Positions 22,030 to 34,009 of a DNA stretch of 64,000 nt are shown one piece after another (the first letter of the stretch is position 1; every line of letters begins with the position of its first letter). This DNA comes from Nageia nagi (lineage: Eukaryota > Pinophyta), in NCBI GenBank assembly GCA_050084985.1, contig JBITNC010000001.1:96162001-96226000 (forward strand). The letters are read 5' to 3'. A program made the position numbers and the translations under genes. The notes below the pieces were generated by a model. That model did no database searches and was not told where the DNA came from. It was given only the letters and a program-made list of their open reading frames with translations.

Positions 22030-22760
22030 TTCTTCCCACTTTGAATCAAATAGCATACAAATAGTAAATTAACATTAAATCTTAACACATAAAGGACATC
22101 CCAAATCTACCCATCCTTATACTTCACATATTTGGTTTTAACAACTACAAGATGTTCGTCATTGGTTGCTCTTACAATGATATTACCATTCTTTCCAAGT
22201 TGAAAATCATAAAATAAACTCTTATTTACGATCATATGGTGAGAAGCACTTGGATCACTATATCTATCCTCATTAGCGAAATAATTATAACTACATAGGA
22301 ATAAGAAAATTTTACATCATCTTCATGAGAGGTTCTTGTTATCATGGAATCACTAGAACAACCACCCTCAAAAGATCTACCCTTAATAGCCTCTAAGTTC
22401 CTTTTGAACGTCCTTGATTGTCTTCCAACACTCATTATTATTTGGCTTGCCAAAAAATTAGTATCCCTTCTTATCCTTAGGCCCATGATCCTTCTTGTTA
22501 TCTCAATTTGTCATTTTAGCTTCTTTCCATTTTCCTTGAACCTTAACCTCATAATCCTTTACCAAGGTAACTTAACTTCTTAGCTAAAGTATCAACCTCA
22601 TTTTGAAGAAGTTCATGAAACTATTCAATTAATGGAATCTCTTCAACACTACCAAACTTTTAAATTATCCAAAAAATAATACCAAATTCCTAAAACTATT
22701 AATCAATTTTGTTAAGAATTATCTAAATAATTTTCTTATCATTTATCTCATTAGTTATTC
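22030..22760 (-). pseudogene. gag: Copia gag and protease remnant
   Basis: Minus strand, high to low coordinate: gag end (ELLQNEVDTLAKKLSYLGK, about 22580), a worn CCHC knuckle (FFGKPNNNECWKTIKD, about 22430), then protease near 22230 reading SASHHMIVNKSLFYDFQLG, and VKTKYVKYKDG with VLYVLRF-x-VNLL near 22080. This is the copia protease order and motif (xDSGASxHM...VLYVPxLxxNLLS). Multiple shifts. Separate from A-E, whose proteases carry C-T/S-NHM. Confidence 0.7.
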
Positions 22761-22960
22761 TAGTCTTAATTAGAAATTATAATGACAAAATCTACTTGGC
22801 CTCAAATCATACAATTTTATAGAAGTTGATTATTTACAAAATCTACTTGGCCTGAATAGCTCATTCAACCTTCACGTTGTTCATTTGTCTTGGTTTGGTA
22901 CATATTAGCCAAAAAAATGCAACTCTAAACTCATACTCATAGCCACTATTGCCCATGTAG

Positions 22961-22969
22961 TTTAATATT
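22961..22969. repeat. 9-bp target duplication, left copy
   Basis: TTTAATATT, identical to 24262-24270. Confidence 0.85.
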
Positions 22970-24261
22970 TGAGAAAATTACAAAAATGACCCTCTAAATA
23001 TTTATTTACAAAAATAACGTTAATTGCTTCATTGTTCATGTCTGCTTCTGAGTTCATTATTTGAATCTTTCGTGAGGATTTGAAGATTCAGAGATTGAAT
23101 TCCATGGTTGTAGCAGCTGCTTAGATTGATGACTTCAAAATCAAGAGCTTGAAAAGAAGTGATGGCTATCTGAGGAAGCCCAACTTTGAGATGGATGTTA
23201 ATAAATCCTTCGATGAATTCATCAACAAATTTAGGCAGAATTTGAAAACAATCGTTTGAAAATTATCAGCAAATGCTTAATAGGGGCATTTGATGATGAC
23301 TCGCTCATGTGAGTACGATGATATATTAGTTTCATGTAATCGACATTGCAGTAGAAAGTGTTTAATATGCTTGGACGCATGGTCCATTTTGAATCCATTT
23401 TTCACAAGAAAAATAAAGGAAGTACGAACTAAATATCACAATCCACATGGCATTGAATATTGAGCTGCATGTTGCTATGTAATTTATGATGCTCTATGGT
23501 ATTTATTTTGAAATAATCAACTATTTGAGAGAGCAAAACAATACTTCCAAGAGCGGATTTCTGTAAGATAAATTCAATACTTCCAACGTCAATTATTTCT
23601 GAAAGAAATCCTTAGTGATTGTTCCATTCATGGTGTTATTTACAAATATAATATCTGGCGAGAAGAGTATAGCATTGACAACGAAGGAAGATTGTAATTT
23701 CCACGCATTTGTTTTCGTTCTCTTAGGTTCATTTCTTTCCTCTCAATGTTGCACAACTTCGTCATTCTCGCAAGCAATACCAGGAGAAAACAGCCATACA
23801 CATTTAAATGTCTCATGCATCGAGAGATTAAGCCTGTGAAAAAACTAGTAATTAGCAATACAAGCTTAAAGGAATGATACCTTACAAATTATTTGTACTC
23901 AAGATTTAAATAGAAAAGACTTCCATGATGGACAAACCTCCATACATATTTATCAAGCATACTTAACCACATGATGTAATAGAAATTTGTTTTTAAAGAG
24001 TCTTTATGGGGGGCGTTGATGAAGTCGTAGCAAAGGTGAGGTTGAAGGAAGATGACAGTGGTAACAGTATTGTGTGGGTAGTAGATGGTGGCTTCACTAA
24101 TGCAGGCCGCAGTGGAGGTGGTGTTGTGGTGGAAGTGTTGTATGGGTGGAGGCAGTTTTCTTCAAATCAACCAAGCAATCCATGGTTATTTTTGTAAATA
24201 AAAATTTTAGAGGATCATTTTAGTAATTTTATCATTTCTTAAGGTTATTTTTGTAATTTCT
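22970..24261. mobile_element. Non-autonomous Mutator-like element (MULE)
   Basis: 1,292 bp flanked by a perfect 9-bp duplication, the Mutator-superfamily length. Ends are inverted: GAAAATTACAAAAATGACCC at the left and, on the opposite strand at the right, AGAAATTACAAAAATAACC. A longer arm (22974-23022) also pairs with 24184-24235, so the right end carries two tandem copies of the terminal motif. No transposase. The interior holds a Lys-rich coding-like stretch (23140-23260) and a GC-rich coding-like stretch (24004-24180), which could be captured gene pieces; neither was identified. Confidence 0.82.
24004..24197 (+). CDS. GC-rich open frame inside the MULE, unrecognised
   Basis: 63-residue frame from ATG at 24006, beginning MGGVDEVVAKVRLKEDDSGN and rich in Gly and Val. 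Base composition is well above the surrounding AT-rich DNA. No known motif. It ends within the right terminal repeat. Candidate captured exon; equally it could be read on the other strand. Confidence 0.25.
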
Positions 24262-25917
24262 TTTAATATTTTCTTCTATAATTATTTTAGTAGAAGATTT
24301 TAAAATAATATATCTCAAATTAAGAGTAATCAAGATCAATTTCACCTGATTTTTCTAATTTGGAAATTTATTCCCCTTCAAAGGATCCAAAACATGTTAT
24401 TGAGTTTACATTATTTTCTAAAAATGTATCACTAGATTGAGAAAACATGTACACTAATATGTAAAGATTAAGAAAAAACCTCATCTAATATGCAAGGATC
24501 AAAAGATATAGCATCCAAAAAAATAACATGATAATGAGAAGAAATTATCCAAAAATATCTAAAAAGTAAATAAGAAATATCACTTAGAACTATTTGGATG
24601 TAAATTTAAAGGGTAAACTGATAAAATATTAAAAACTATGAGAGTACACCCTTGGTTAATTTTGTGAAGAATTTTGAATCTATATACAGATTCATAAAAT
24701 ATGTCATGGATTCCTAATTTTTGCAGTTTCTCAAAAATAATATTTGAGCAATATCTCCCAATCTAACAATCAAAGTGAGTTGAAACTTGGACCACAAGTT
24801 TGTTATGTTCTCTCCAAATCCACAAAATGAAGTTTACATTTAATATATAAAACTCTTGAAATTATAAAATCAATCCTAATACCTTATCGAAAACACTTTA
24901 ATTGACTTTTAATCAAATCTCCAAATAGATCCAATACCATGAATAATTATGCAATATTATCAAAGAATCAAATACCATGATAATTTCACATAAATCAATT
25001 TTTGAAGCAAAAATTCAAGAGAAAAATGCATAAGAATATGGGTGGAGAGTTAGATCCTAAAAGAGTATCACAATAATGATTAGAAATATTGATACAAATG
25101 ATGGTTACAAGAGACTTTTAAATAAACACAAGGACCCTTATGAATCCATATTAGTTAACCACAAACGTTAGATTTCATAATAATATATTTTAATGTTAAT
25201 CATTTGTTGATCATCAATGCATTACATATTAAATAGAAGTTAGGAACTTGGCCCCAGTATTCATAAATACTTGTATACTAATAAACATAAGGTTAATGTT
25301 AAGTCTAGCTTCACATCAAGCTAACTCTATATAGTAAAGAAGGATGAATTGAAGATGTCCATCACTACTTTATGGGGTGCAGTTTCTTTCCAAATAATGT
25401 GTTTTAGATTATATAATGTGTCCAAGGATCTTCGAACCCTATATAAGGATATTCATTAATCATTTTAGATTATTCTTGTATATATCGAAGGAAGAAACTT
25501 CAATTGAAATATATCAAGAAAGTATTTTGGAAGAAATATAATTAAATCCAATTAATTATACTTTGGGTTATTCAAATGGAGCACTCTCAGAATATGTTGT
25601 ATCCTAGATTGTAATATCAATGAGGAAAAGTAACTAATATTAATGATATTCTATTTCTAACAACTAAGGTCAAACTAAGAGCATTTTTAAGATATATTAC
25701 ATATTAAACGAATTTTATAAAAAAAAATCTCATTGATTGTACATCCACTAACATAATGTTTGAAAGATATATCTTTCAAACTAGGAGGAAAGATATAGGT
25801 GTTCAATGAGTTAAAATATATGTTGGTGATAACATAAGTTTGAAGAATCCATACTAGACCATAATATTCATATATATATTGATCCATCAAATAAAATGCT
25901 TAGTAGTAATGTTGGCC
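24262..25917. other. AT-rich stretch, possible weak LTR at about 25297-25662
   Basis: No gene recognised. 25297-25662 begins TGTTAAGTCT, contains CTATATAAGG (25439) and ends TTTCTAACA, the look of a short LTR, but no target duplication or partner was found. A 67-residue minus-strand frame (25687-25890) has no recognised motif. Confidence 0.3.
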
Positions 25918-25920
25918 AAA

Positions 25921-25933
25921 AATGATGAGGATG
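25921..25933. repeat. Target duplication of retroposed segment, left copy
   Basis: AATGATGAGGATG (extendable to 16 nt with preceding A residues); repeated at 27384-27396 directly after a poly(A) run. Confidence 0.85.
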
Positions 25934-27383
25934 GGGGAGGCATAGGGTTTGACAGGTTGTGGGCAAGGAGGGCGATGGCGGTGATGATGGGGAAGTTGAA
26001 GATGCCCTGGAGTTTCTAGGCAATGTAGGTGTGGTTGGGCACTGTTGTGAAAATGTTCAAGGATCTTGCAAGCTGATCTGGAGTTGCTCAGCGAAGGTTC
26101 TTGTATGTCTTCAAGAACGGTTGTTGTGGGAAGGTCTCTCCAAGTTTTCCTCATGGGATTACAGTTCTCGAAATGTCCTTTGCATGGAGGTGTTTCGACG
26201 TGCTGGCCTCTTGGGGGTAGTAGGGAAGCATGGTCTCCCTTGGAGGTTCTATGATCATGGGGATGTCCACTTGCAAAAGTCTCTAGAGGCGCTGCTCTTT
26301 GGTGATTGTGTTTGCCTTTTTTGTGTTGTGTTGTTTTGGGTTTGTTTTCTCTATGGGGTTTTGGGTTGTGGCCATAACCTAGCTTTTCATTATACAGACT
26401 TTGAGTTTTCTCCCTAATAGAGAATTGACTGGCTACAGGGTAGTCGAGGGACCAATTTTCCATCTTCGATGTGATTTGAGGGTTTTCTAGATGAAGGGGC
26501 GTTGTTGGTCAATGCATTTTGTTCCTTTCTATTGGAGTGATGTATCGATCGAGGAATGGATTGTATGGGCAATTTTTTCCTCTCCCGATGGACAGTATTG
26601 AGACTGATGTGTGATCCTAGCTTGAAGTAATGTATGGGCAATGTTTGGGGGTCTCTTGTTGTTACTAAATAACGTATGGGCGTTGCTCAGTGGTCTCTTA
26701 CTGTGACTGAGCTTCGTTTGGGAGTTGCTCGGAGGATTTTCATGGAGATCGAGCAATGTATGGGCATTGGTTCGGGTACTCACTATTTTCTAAATGATGT
26801 ATGTGCATTATTTGGAACACGGTGCAGAAGTCTCATGGATGAGTTCAAAACAACAATTTGAAGTCTTGATGCGTTGAGAAGACCTTGAAGATCAAGAGAA
26901 ACCAAGGCTAGTTAGCTTAAGGTAATGCAAAGTTTTAGGCCTGGAAGCCCTTACTGAGGGAAACTGATGCATAGTTGGAGACTTGGAGCTCCAGCAAGGG
27001 AAACCAGTTACTAGTATGTTGACAAACTTTGGGATGATGGGTTGAGTTTCCTCCTCATTCTTCTAGCTTTTTGAGTTCTTCTTTGTCTTTTGCTTTTGGA
27101 AAGATTAGTCTTGTGATCTTCCTATTTCATCGTTCTGGGGATCTTGAATCCTCTAGCTCATATTGTTAGTCTTTATCAACAATATTCCACTTTTAGGTGA
27201 TGTTTCTAATTTTGAAGTTGTATTGGCATATGTTTTATGCCAATTTTGAGTTTGGGCATTTAGAATTGCCCACCTATCAGCTCGAGTCTCTTAGAGCTCA
27301 ATTGTAATATCTTCTTAGGATTTGGCTATGTAAAAGGTTAGAATTCCTTTCAAAAATTCAACCTCCAATCTAAACAAAAAAAA
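25934..27383 (+). mobile_element. Poly(A)-tailed retroposed segment (5'-truncated LINE or processed transcript)
   Basis: About 1.45 kb bounded by a 13-16 bp direct duplication and ending in an A run (27376-27385), the signature of LINE-machinery retroposition. It is much less AT-rich than its flanks. 25959-26417 is open for 152 residues on the plus strand (MGKEGDGGDDGEVEDALEFL...), with a hydrophobic Cys-rich end; no RT or other motif recognised. The last 300 nt (GTTCTGGGGATCTTGAATCC onward) resembles a 3' UTR. I cannot tell LINE from processed host transcript. Confidence 0.7.
26560..26815 (+). repeat. Degenerate repeat with core GTATGGGCAATG
   Basis: About five spaced copies (near 26565, 26630, 26670, 26757, 26800) of a 40-60 bp unit containing ATGTATGGGCATTG and often GGTCTCTTxxTGTTACT. 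Lies inside the retroposed segment. Confidence 0.65.
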
Positions 27384-27396
27384 AATGATGAGGATG
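27384..27396. repeat. Target duplication of retroposed segment, right copy
   Basis: AATGATGAGGATG, matches 25921-25933. Confidence 0.85.
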
Positions 27397-27560
27397 AAAA
27401 TGATCATCTATTCTACTTTGGGAATAAATAAATGAGTGACATCTAAGTAAATTGGATTTTCACTTCGAAGGAAGTTTAAGTTATAAGATTTGACCTAAAA
27501 AATTACTTAGAGATAAATTTTACTATAGCAAAGTATGCATCCAATAATTAAGTATTCCAT

Positions 27561-27690
27561 ATCATGTCTATGGATGGTGGATTGGTAAAAGTGGCCTGAG
27601 TTCAAATACCAACACTCTTCCTACGTAGGCTATGGAGTTTAAGTACCCTTATTTGAACTTTAAAAGGGGGTTTACCAAAAAAAAATGATA
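27561..27690 (+). mobile_element. tRNA-derived SINE
   Basis: About 130 bp with Pol III-type internal promoter words: box-A-like GTGGATTGGTAAAAGTGG (27577 on) and box-B-like GAGTTCAAATACC (27599 on), then CTACGTAGGCTATGGAGTTT and a GGGGGTTTACC end with an A run. Flanked by AAGTATTCCAT (27550-27560) and AAGTATTTCAT (27691-27701), an 11-bp duplication with one mismatch. Resembles the Au-type plant SINE in its 3' part; that match is from memory. Confidence 0.8.
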
Positions 27691-28099
27691 AAGTATTTCA
27701 TTAACCAATTTAATCCTATCAACATGTTATAGGAGCATGAATTTGATATTATGAATAAAATAGTTAAGAAGTACATCAATACTATTACATTGTCCAAGGA
27801 ATGTGAAGATGTTTCATTCTTTTTATTATGATGAAGATTTTCCCAAGATCACATTATTCTATTTAGATACTACTCTAAATAAGTAACTTAAGTTTTAGAC
27901 TTACTAAAGTGGATTGAATTTTCTAAAAGAGGTTGTCCAAGGTAAACAGATGAACCACTCAAGCTAGTTAACCTTATACAATTGTAGATTTGGTATTGTG
28001 CAAAGTGAAAGTAGATAACAAATATCTACGAGCAATTAGATGAGACAAGGTAAAAGAGTTACTAAAAAAGTTGCATAATGTAGTGTGCAATTGACACTT

Positions 28100-28411
28100 T
28101 TCATAGGAGTTTACAGCTAGAAGAATATTGAATACAAGTTATCATTGGCCTATTCTTTTCAATGGTTATTTTAGTTGTAAAATATGATGTTTATTATTAT
28201 CATTGGAACTATAGTATTTCATACACATTATTATTTCCTATCCTTATGGTCTTTTTAGAAATGGTGAACAGATATTATGGGACTCTTCCCTCCTACACTA
28301 AGAGAAAATAGATATATCGTTATTATTATAAATTATTTAACCAAAAAGATAAAAGTGAATCCATTTAAGGTTGCATATGAGTATATTATGACCAAGTTTG
28401 GATGCCTATTA

Positions 28412-28479
<68 letters not shown>

Positions 28480-29165
28480 AACCTATTTTATCAATAAGAT
28501 GGTGGAAGCTTTAACTAATTAATTTTCCATCAAGCATAGAAAACTAAGCAACTACGAGCCTCATAGAATGGATAGTTGGTTGAACTAGTCATATTGTGCA
28601 TTGAATACTTGCCAAAGATATAACATTGAAGGTCCATGAAAGGGATAAAAGATTTTGTACAACATTATGGCCATATTGAGTTATAATGAAAATATCATTT
28701 GGATACTCTCATTTCTACTTGGCATATAAAATCAATCCCATCTTACTAGTAACGTTTGATAATCCATGACTAAAAGTTGTATTGGATAGGAGAAGGGATG
28801 AAAGTAAGTCTATCATACATGGATTAGTAAAACCTCATCAATCGAAGGAAATGCATCATTCAACCAATGAGATTATTGAAAAGAAAAAAAATAAAGAAAA
28901 AGCACTTGTAAAAAATTCAATAGGCCCCCTTCAAGGATAATAACTTCATCATGATTTATAATTAACATCTTTGTAAAAATAAAGCATAATAAGTTGTTGC
29001 CTAAGTGGATTAGACCAAACAATATAACAGTGCATGATAATAAAACATATTATCTTAAAAAATTGGATGCATCTCAATCTCGATAGTGGATCAACCATGA
29101 CAAATTGAAGATATTCATTCTCCATAATGAAGAGCCCACTACTCCTAGCATGAAGTTGAATTTAG
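28100..29165 (+). pseudogene. pol: Ty3/gypsy integrase remnant
   Basis: 28115-28190 reads in two frames as the zinc-binding integrase start (RRILNTSYHWPILFNG, family ARxxLxAGYYWPTLFxDA). 28277-28522 opens MGLFPPTLRENRYIVIIINY LTKK (family DFMGPFPPSxGNRYIVVxxDYLTKW) and resumes GTYFINKMVEALTN after an (AT)n run. 28990-29130 reads LPKWIRPNNITVHDNKTYYL and a WINHDKLKIF-type end, matching the gypsy C-terminal GPYxIxxVxxxxAYYLxDLDG region. Many stops. RT and RNase H upstream are too decayed to read. Confidence 0.78.
28413..28477. repeat. (TA)n microsatellite inside the gypsy integrase
   Basis: About 65 bp of TA repeats with one TAATA interruption; keeps the frame open by encoding Tyr-Ile repeats. 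Confidence 0.95.
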
Positions 29166-29178
29166 GAGGGGGGAAAGA
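29164..29178 (+). other. Polypurine tract of the plus-strand gypsy element
   Basis: AGGAGGGGGGAAAGA immediately before TGTTATCAC, after the end of the integrase-like coding. Confidence 0.75.
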
Positions 29179-30342
29179 TGTTATCACTAAAAACATCTAT
29201 AAATTTCCATCATATTTACGTCTCTAGCGCTTATAGTAAGTTATAAGAGTGTAAAATGATAGTATGTTACATACATTATGATGCATATCAAGAAGCTCGA
29301 ACAATGATGTGTGATATATACTATTACAAAGTAAAAACAATGTAGTTAAAATATTATGGAAATGATAATATACATATTAGTATATATTATAAAGTATAAG
29401 GATATCATCAAGATTGTAACTTAATAACATTTGATAGATGTTTATAAAAGTAAAAATTGGTTGATATCATGATAAATGTTGGAGACATTTAAGAAATTTC
29501 TAAATTATTAGTGCAAAATTCTAGAAGAAAAAAACATACCTTTGGAAAAACAAAAAAAGCTAAGATAAGACATGATGTATAAGTGGTGATATGGCAAAGG
29601 TTAGTGGAAAAGTGAGATATCGATAATATAGAAAATGGACTGAAGGAAAGGGGTTTTAGAAAAGTGAAGATAGGAACTATATAGTTTTGATATAAATATC
29701 TAAGATATATAGAATTCTCTAGAATTCCTAAGCCATCCTATAAATAGAAGTGTTCAATGGACATGAAAGCTAAACTAGGAAGCAAGCTTAAAAAGCAAGT
29801 AAAGAGTCAAATACTCAAGTAAACAAGTAGTTTGTTGAATACTAATGTGTATCTAGAGTCTAGTGTGTGAAGGCTTATTTATTTTCAAAATCAAGTGAAG
29901 AGAATTCAAGGATTTATCTTTAAATTGTAAGAATACTTGCAAGGAGTGTGTTGGACATGAGTATTGAGTTGGTACAATAAATATTTGTGCTCTAGAACCA
30001 AGTCCAATATTATCTCATCTTGATAAAAGATTCTTATAAAGTGTGTTTTTCTTGTCTTTTTTGCAATATTGAAAGATCTTTGCTCCTAGTTCATTAATAT
30101 GGTATTTGCATTATCTTTTTTACTTTTGGAAGTATGTTTTTATTTGTGTTTTATGAATATTATAAATATTAAATAAAGTGGTAAATCAATATGAAAATTC
30201 ATCATAATGAATTATGTCTATTAATGCCCTTTAAACCCAATGGTTTATAGGAACTATAAAAGAAATTCAATATTATAATTGTTTAAATAATTAAATACTA
30301 AAATAGTTAGGATTCCACCTTTTCCAACTTATATTTCTAACA
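29179..30342 (+). repeat. Candidate 3' LTR of the plus-strand gypsy element
   Basis: Begins TGTTATCAC directly after the purine tract; contains TATA box CCTATAAATAG (29737 on); candidate end TTTCTAACA at 30342, chosen only by the TG...CA rule. No partner LTR in the window. Length would be 1,164 bp. Confidence 0.5.
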
Positions 30343-31173
30343 TTATTCAAAGAAAGTTCACAAATGTAATTTGGAGGAACATTTTAAACCTAAATCTATC
30401 AAATTTCATAAATTTTTGTTCCTTTGCATACATAAATTATGTTATGGTGGCTCTAAATTCAACATTTTATTAATATTAATAATAAATATAAATAATACAT
30501 ATAATGGGTATGCATGTTATGTACCAACCATTAACACCACACCAAACAACTCATTATTTATTTTATTTTTATTCAAACAATATAATAATTACATTTACAT
30601 AGATATTAACACCTTAAATCACGATGTAATGCTTCATAGAAACTCTAATTTCCAACATCCTCTCCTTATTATACCATATTCAAAAAATGGGATAAGAATG
30701 TAACAAATTTGGAGAACTAGAAGAGCAACATATCTCACCAATATAATCATCAAAGATAACCATCATAATTGTAAACAAGAATGTACTCTTCTATTCACTA
30801 ATAAAAATGATGTTAGACCTCATTTAACATGTTGGGTGTATCTCATCCTTTGCAAGAAATATTTTGTACAGCTACATTTTCCTATAGGTGAAAAAGGAAG
30901 GTCCTATGCTACTCCAAATGGGATGAAATTTTGTATGTGTATTTTACATGCTTATACATTTCCAATGGTCTATTGAATGCACAAAACATAGCTATAAATC
31001 AAAAGATATGAGTTATACAAGTTGACTAGTTTTTGTAAGATTGTAACTACATTTTTCAAGTGGAAACATTTGGATAAAATGTAAATGGGTAGTTTTAGCC
31101 CATAGTTTTATGGCAATGGTATTGTAATACTACTATGTGGTTTTAAGATGGATTTACCATATAAATATGGTAG
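30343..31173. other. AT-rich stretch, one unrecognised frame
   Basis: A 110-residue plus-strand frame at 30371-30703 (MEEHFKPKSIKFHKFLFLCI...) is Asn/Ile-rich as expected of AT-rich noise; no motif recognised. Nothing else supported. Confidence 0.4.
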
Positions 31174-32097
31174 TGTTGGATACATCAAGAATCCTTTGGA
31201 TCAGTACTTTTTCCCTCGGTTGGGCATGGAAGAGCATGATGGAGTATCCTGAAGAGGATAAGTATGCCTAGAGGTTGGGCATGGCCCACGGTGATAGTGT
31301 GTGGTTCATGTTGGTATTGAGATGGATCACATAATGTGAATGTGGTAGATCATATTGTATGTGAGCATGCTATGTGTGGGAGACATAGTATGTGGATCTT
31401 GATACACATATGGACATGGTATGCATGTTGCGGTAGATGCAATGGTGATAGTGTGTGGTTCATGTTGGTATTATGATGGATCACATAATGTGATGTGGCA
31501 GATCATATTATGTGTGAACATGCTATGTGTGGAAAATATGGTATGTGGATCTCGATACATGTATGGACATAGTATGCATGTTGTGATAGATGTAATGAAT
31601 TTGCATGTATCCCATCATGGGATGATTGTGTATGTCATGGTTTGGGCATGGGAGTGCACGTTAGATCATGTATCATGGATTGTGGTATATTAGTTAATGC
31701 ATGGAGTTTGTATGCCTTAATGCATGGATCATGGTTCAGAGGGCATGGATAGTGTCAAACATGGTGTAGCGTTGATGTATAGTCTATGGAGATCTCATGT
31801 GGTATAACATGAGTTATATCATGGATTCATGATATGTAGATTGTATGATGTTTGTTGTATGGAGATCATTGGATGTGTTATGGTTGCACATGTGATTAAT
31901 GTACATTTTGGAGGCAATTTGCTTGATTGTACAAAGCATTGATAATACAATCTGAAGGACTTGATGCTCCTTGTTCTTGCTAGACGTAGCCCAAATCGGG
32001 TGAACCAGGGTAAATCTCTTTGTTGTGTGGTGCCATTATCTACTTATTTATTTATTATTGCACTATCACTTGAATATAATCTTGTTAGATCCCAACA
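31174..32097 (+). repeat. LTR-like sequence (solo LTR candidate)
   Basis: Begins TGTTGGATAC and ends GATCCCAACA, inverted ends. Near the end CGTAGCCCAAATCGGGTGAACC is typical of the U5 side of plant LTRs; element D carries a similar GTAGCCTACACTGGGTGAACC at 59388. No internal region and no matching flanks were found, so either the boundaries are off or the duplication has decayed. Confidence 0.45.
31290..31597 (+). repeat. Two-copy 154-bp tandem duplication
   Basis: Unit starts GGTGATAGTGTGTGGTTCAT at 31290 and 31444; copies differ by scattered transitions and small indels. Rich in ATG/GTG words (CATGTATG, ATGGTATG). Lies within the LTR-like sequence. Confidence 0.9.
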
Positions 32098-33985
32098 TAA
32101 CCCAAAAAGAACAAAAAAGGCCTAATTGCATTAAATATGAATGAGAATTTTAGCTTACTAAGTACATCTTCAATCAAAATCAAATGTTATTATTTCTTGA
32201 AAGAAATAATCTTTCAACTAATCAACCAATATTCTCTTCTTAAAACTCATAGAAAATGAAAATCCATATAACAAGTTTCACAAATAAATATCAACATAAA
32301 AACATGCACTAATTACTATTCAAACATCCATATAATGAATGAAACACAGTTTGATGCATTTATAATACACTAAAATTTTAGCAAAAAAAAACCTTTGAGT
32401 AGAATAAATATGATCATAAATTTATAGTGTTGATTTTCTTTACTAAAACACCCTAGCACATTTGAGAAGGTTGGCTTCCCCCAGCTACAAAGGAGTTGGA
32501 AATACCATCAAATTAACAATTTGTAGGAGTGACACATGTTATAGGATATGATAATCATTTAATGTATCAAATTTTGCATTCATCTATTGTACTTGGTTAT
32601 TTACATCTATTTTGAAATAAAATTATAAGCTACTCTTATTTCTTCACATCATTCGTAGCATTATCATAGAAATTGTAACATATTTTTAATGTTGGTACTA
32701 TTATTAATATAGATGTTTTAAAGATAATGTAGTTTGACTATTTAATTGTGTAAAAATAAATTTCAAAAACAAATTTTTTGTTAGTGATTATAATGAATAA
32801 AATTATATTGTAAATTAAACCAAATATTTTCTCTAGTACAATTGTTCATAGTTAATTAAGCATTTTATAAACAATATAATTGGTTGACTTAAATAACTAT
32901 GTCGATCATGACTAACTTATCGTTGTTCATTACATGACCATGAACTATTTGTTATTGAGTTTCTTGTTATTTCCATTTGGACATTATTTAGAACTTGAAA
33001 GAAGATTGAAGGGATAATAGAATCTTTAAAAACGGTAAATATTTATTTTTTTTTATATTTATCCCTAATGAATTTAACCCAAAGTCATTTCCTCCAAGTC
33101 TTAAGTTGAAAAAGGAAAATTCAATTGCAAATATTCGGTTATCAACAAGATTATCACAATCATGATTAAAAGAAAGAAAACACTAAATACATCTAATTAC
33201 TACTAGAAGATAAATTAACAATTTCTTGTGTGCAATGACTACATAGTTATGAAACCATGTCCCTTCAAATTTAGATTAATCCACTACTTCATTTAATCTT
33301 ATCTAAATTATCCTAACTATTTGTCTTTTATTTACACTTATTATGATGATCATAATTAGATTAACTCTCTTTTTTGAAAATAGTTAATTATACCATACTT
33401 CAAAATCTTTTAAAACATCTAAAAACAATAAAATCTAAAAAAACTTTTAACACATCTAAAAAAATAAAATCTAAAAAAAACTTAATATAAAATATAAAGA
33501 ATGCATATTTAATATAAATCCTAGTTTGAAAAACCATGAGTAAACAACAATTTCTCATGAGTAACCATAGGTCAAAAGAGAAACGAGTATCTAGGGTAGT
33601 TACTTAACATTGTCAATTTCTAAAGATTTTTTATGGTCGAGGAGAAAAATGACAATTACTTGACGATTACCTCACAACTACAAAACCAAAACTGAAATCA
33701 TGCAAAAAAGAGAGAAGTCTCCAAAAAATCCCTTAAACTGCCTCATTTTGATCATTCCATTGTGTTTGCTCACCCTTTTGCTCTATAGGTCAATTTGTGA
33801 AGGATTTGAAGGTTTGCCATCAATCTAAAGAGCTTCATCGTAGATTTCAAGCTTTTCATTGTAGATGTCACAAGATTTAGTGATTCATCTGCGAGTTTTT
33901 TTTAATCTCAACAGGCATTTGAAGAGGTAGATTTTTTGTTTATATTTTCACCATGCAATTTTTTTTGTATGTTTATGTTAATACC
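32098..33985. other. AT-rich stretch without a recognisable gene
   Basis: Long A/T-rich DNA with no coding frame of note and no clear repeat structure. Could contain the left end of the hAT element, but I saw no terminal inverted repeat. Confidence 0.45.
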
Positions 33986-34009
33986 CATACTTCAAATGGG
34001 TATTCTTTG

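Noticed and set aside
25297-25662. Short LTR (TGTTAAG...CTAACA with a TATA-like word)
   Set aside because: No partner, primer site, purine tract or target duplication; kept only as a remark.
25900-26463. 187-residue minus-strand open frame
   Set aside because: It lies antisense to the retroposed segment, whose poly(A) tail shows the plus strand is the transcript; His/Pro-rich with no motif.
31174-32097. Solo LTR with target duplication
   Set aside because: Flanks GGTAG and TAACC do not match, so the solo-LTR claim is left as a candidate.
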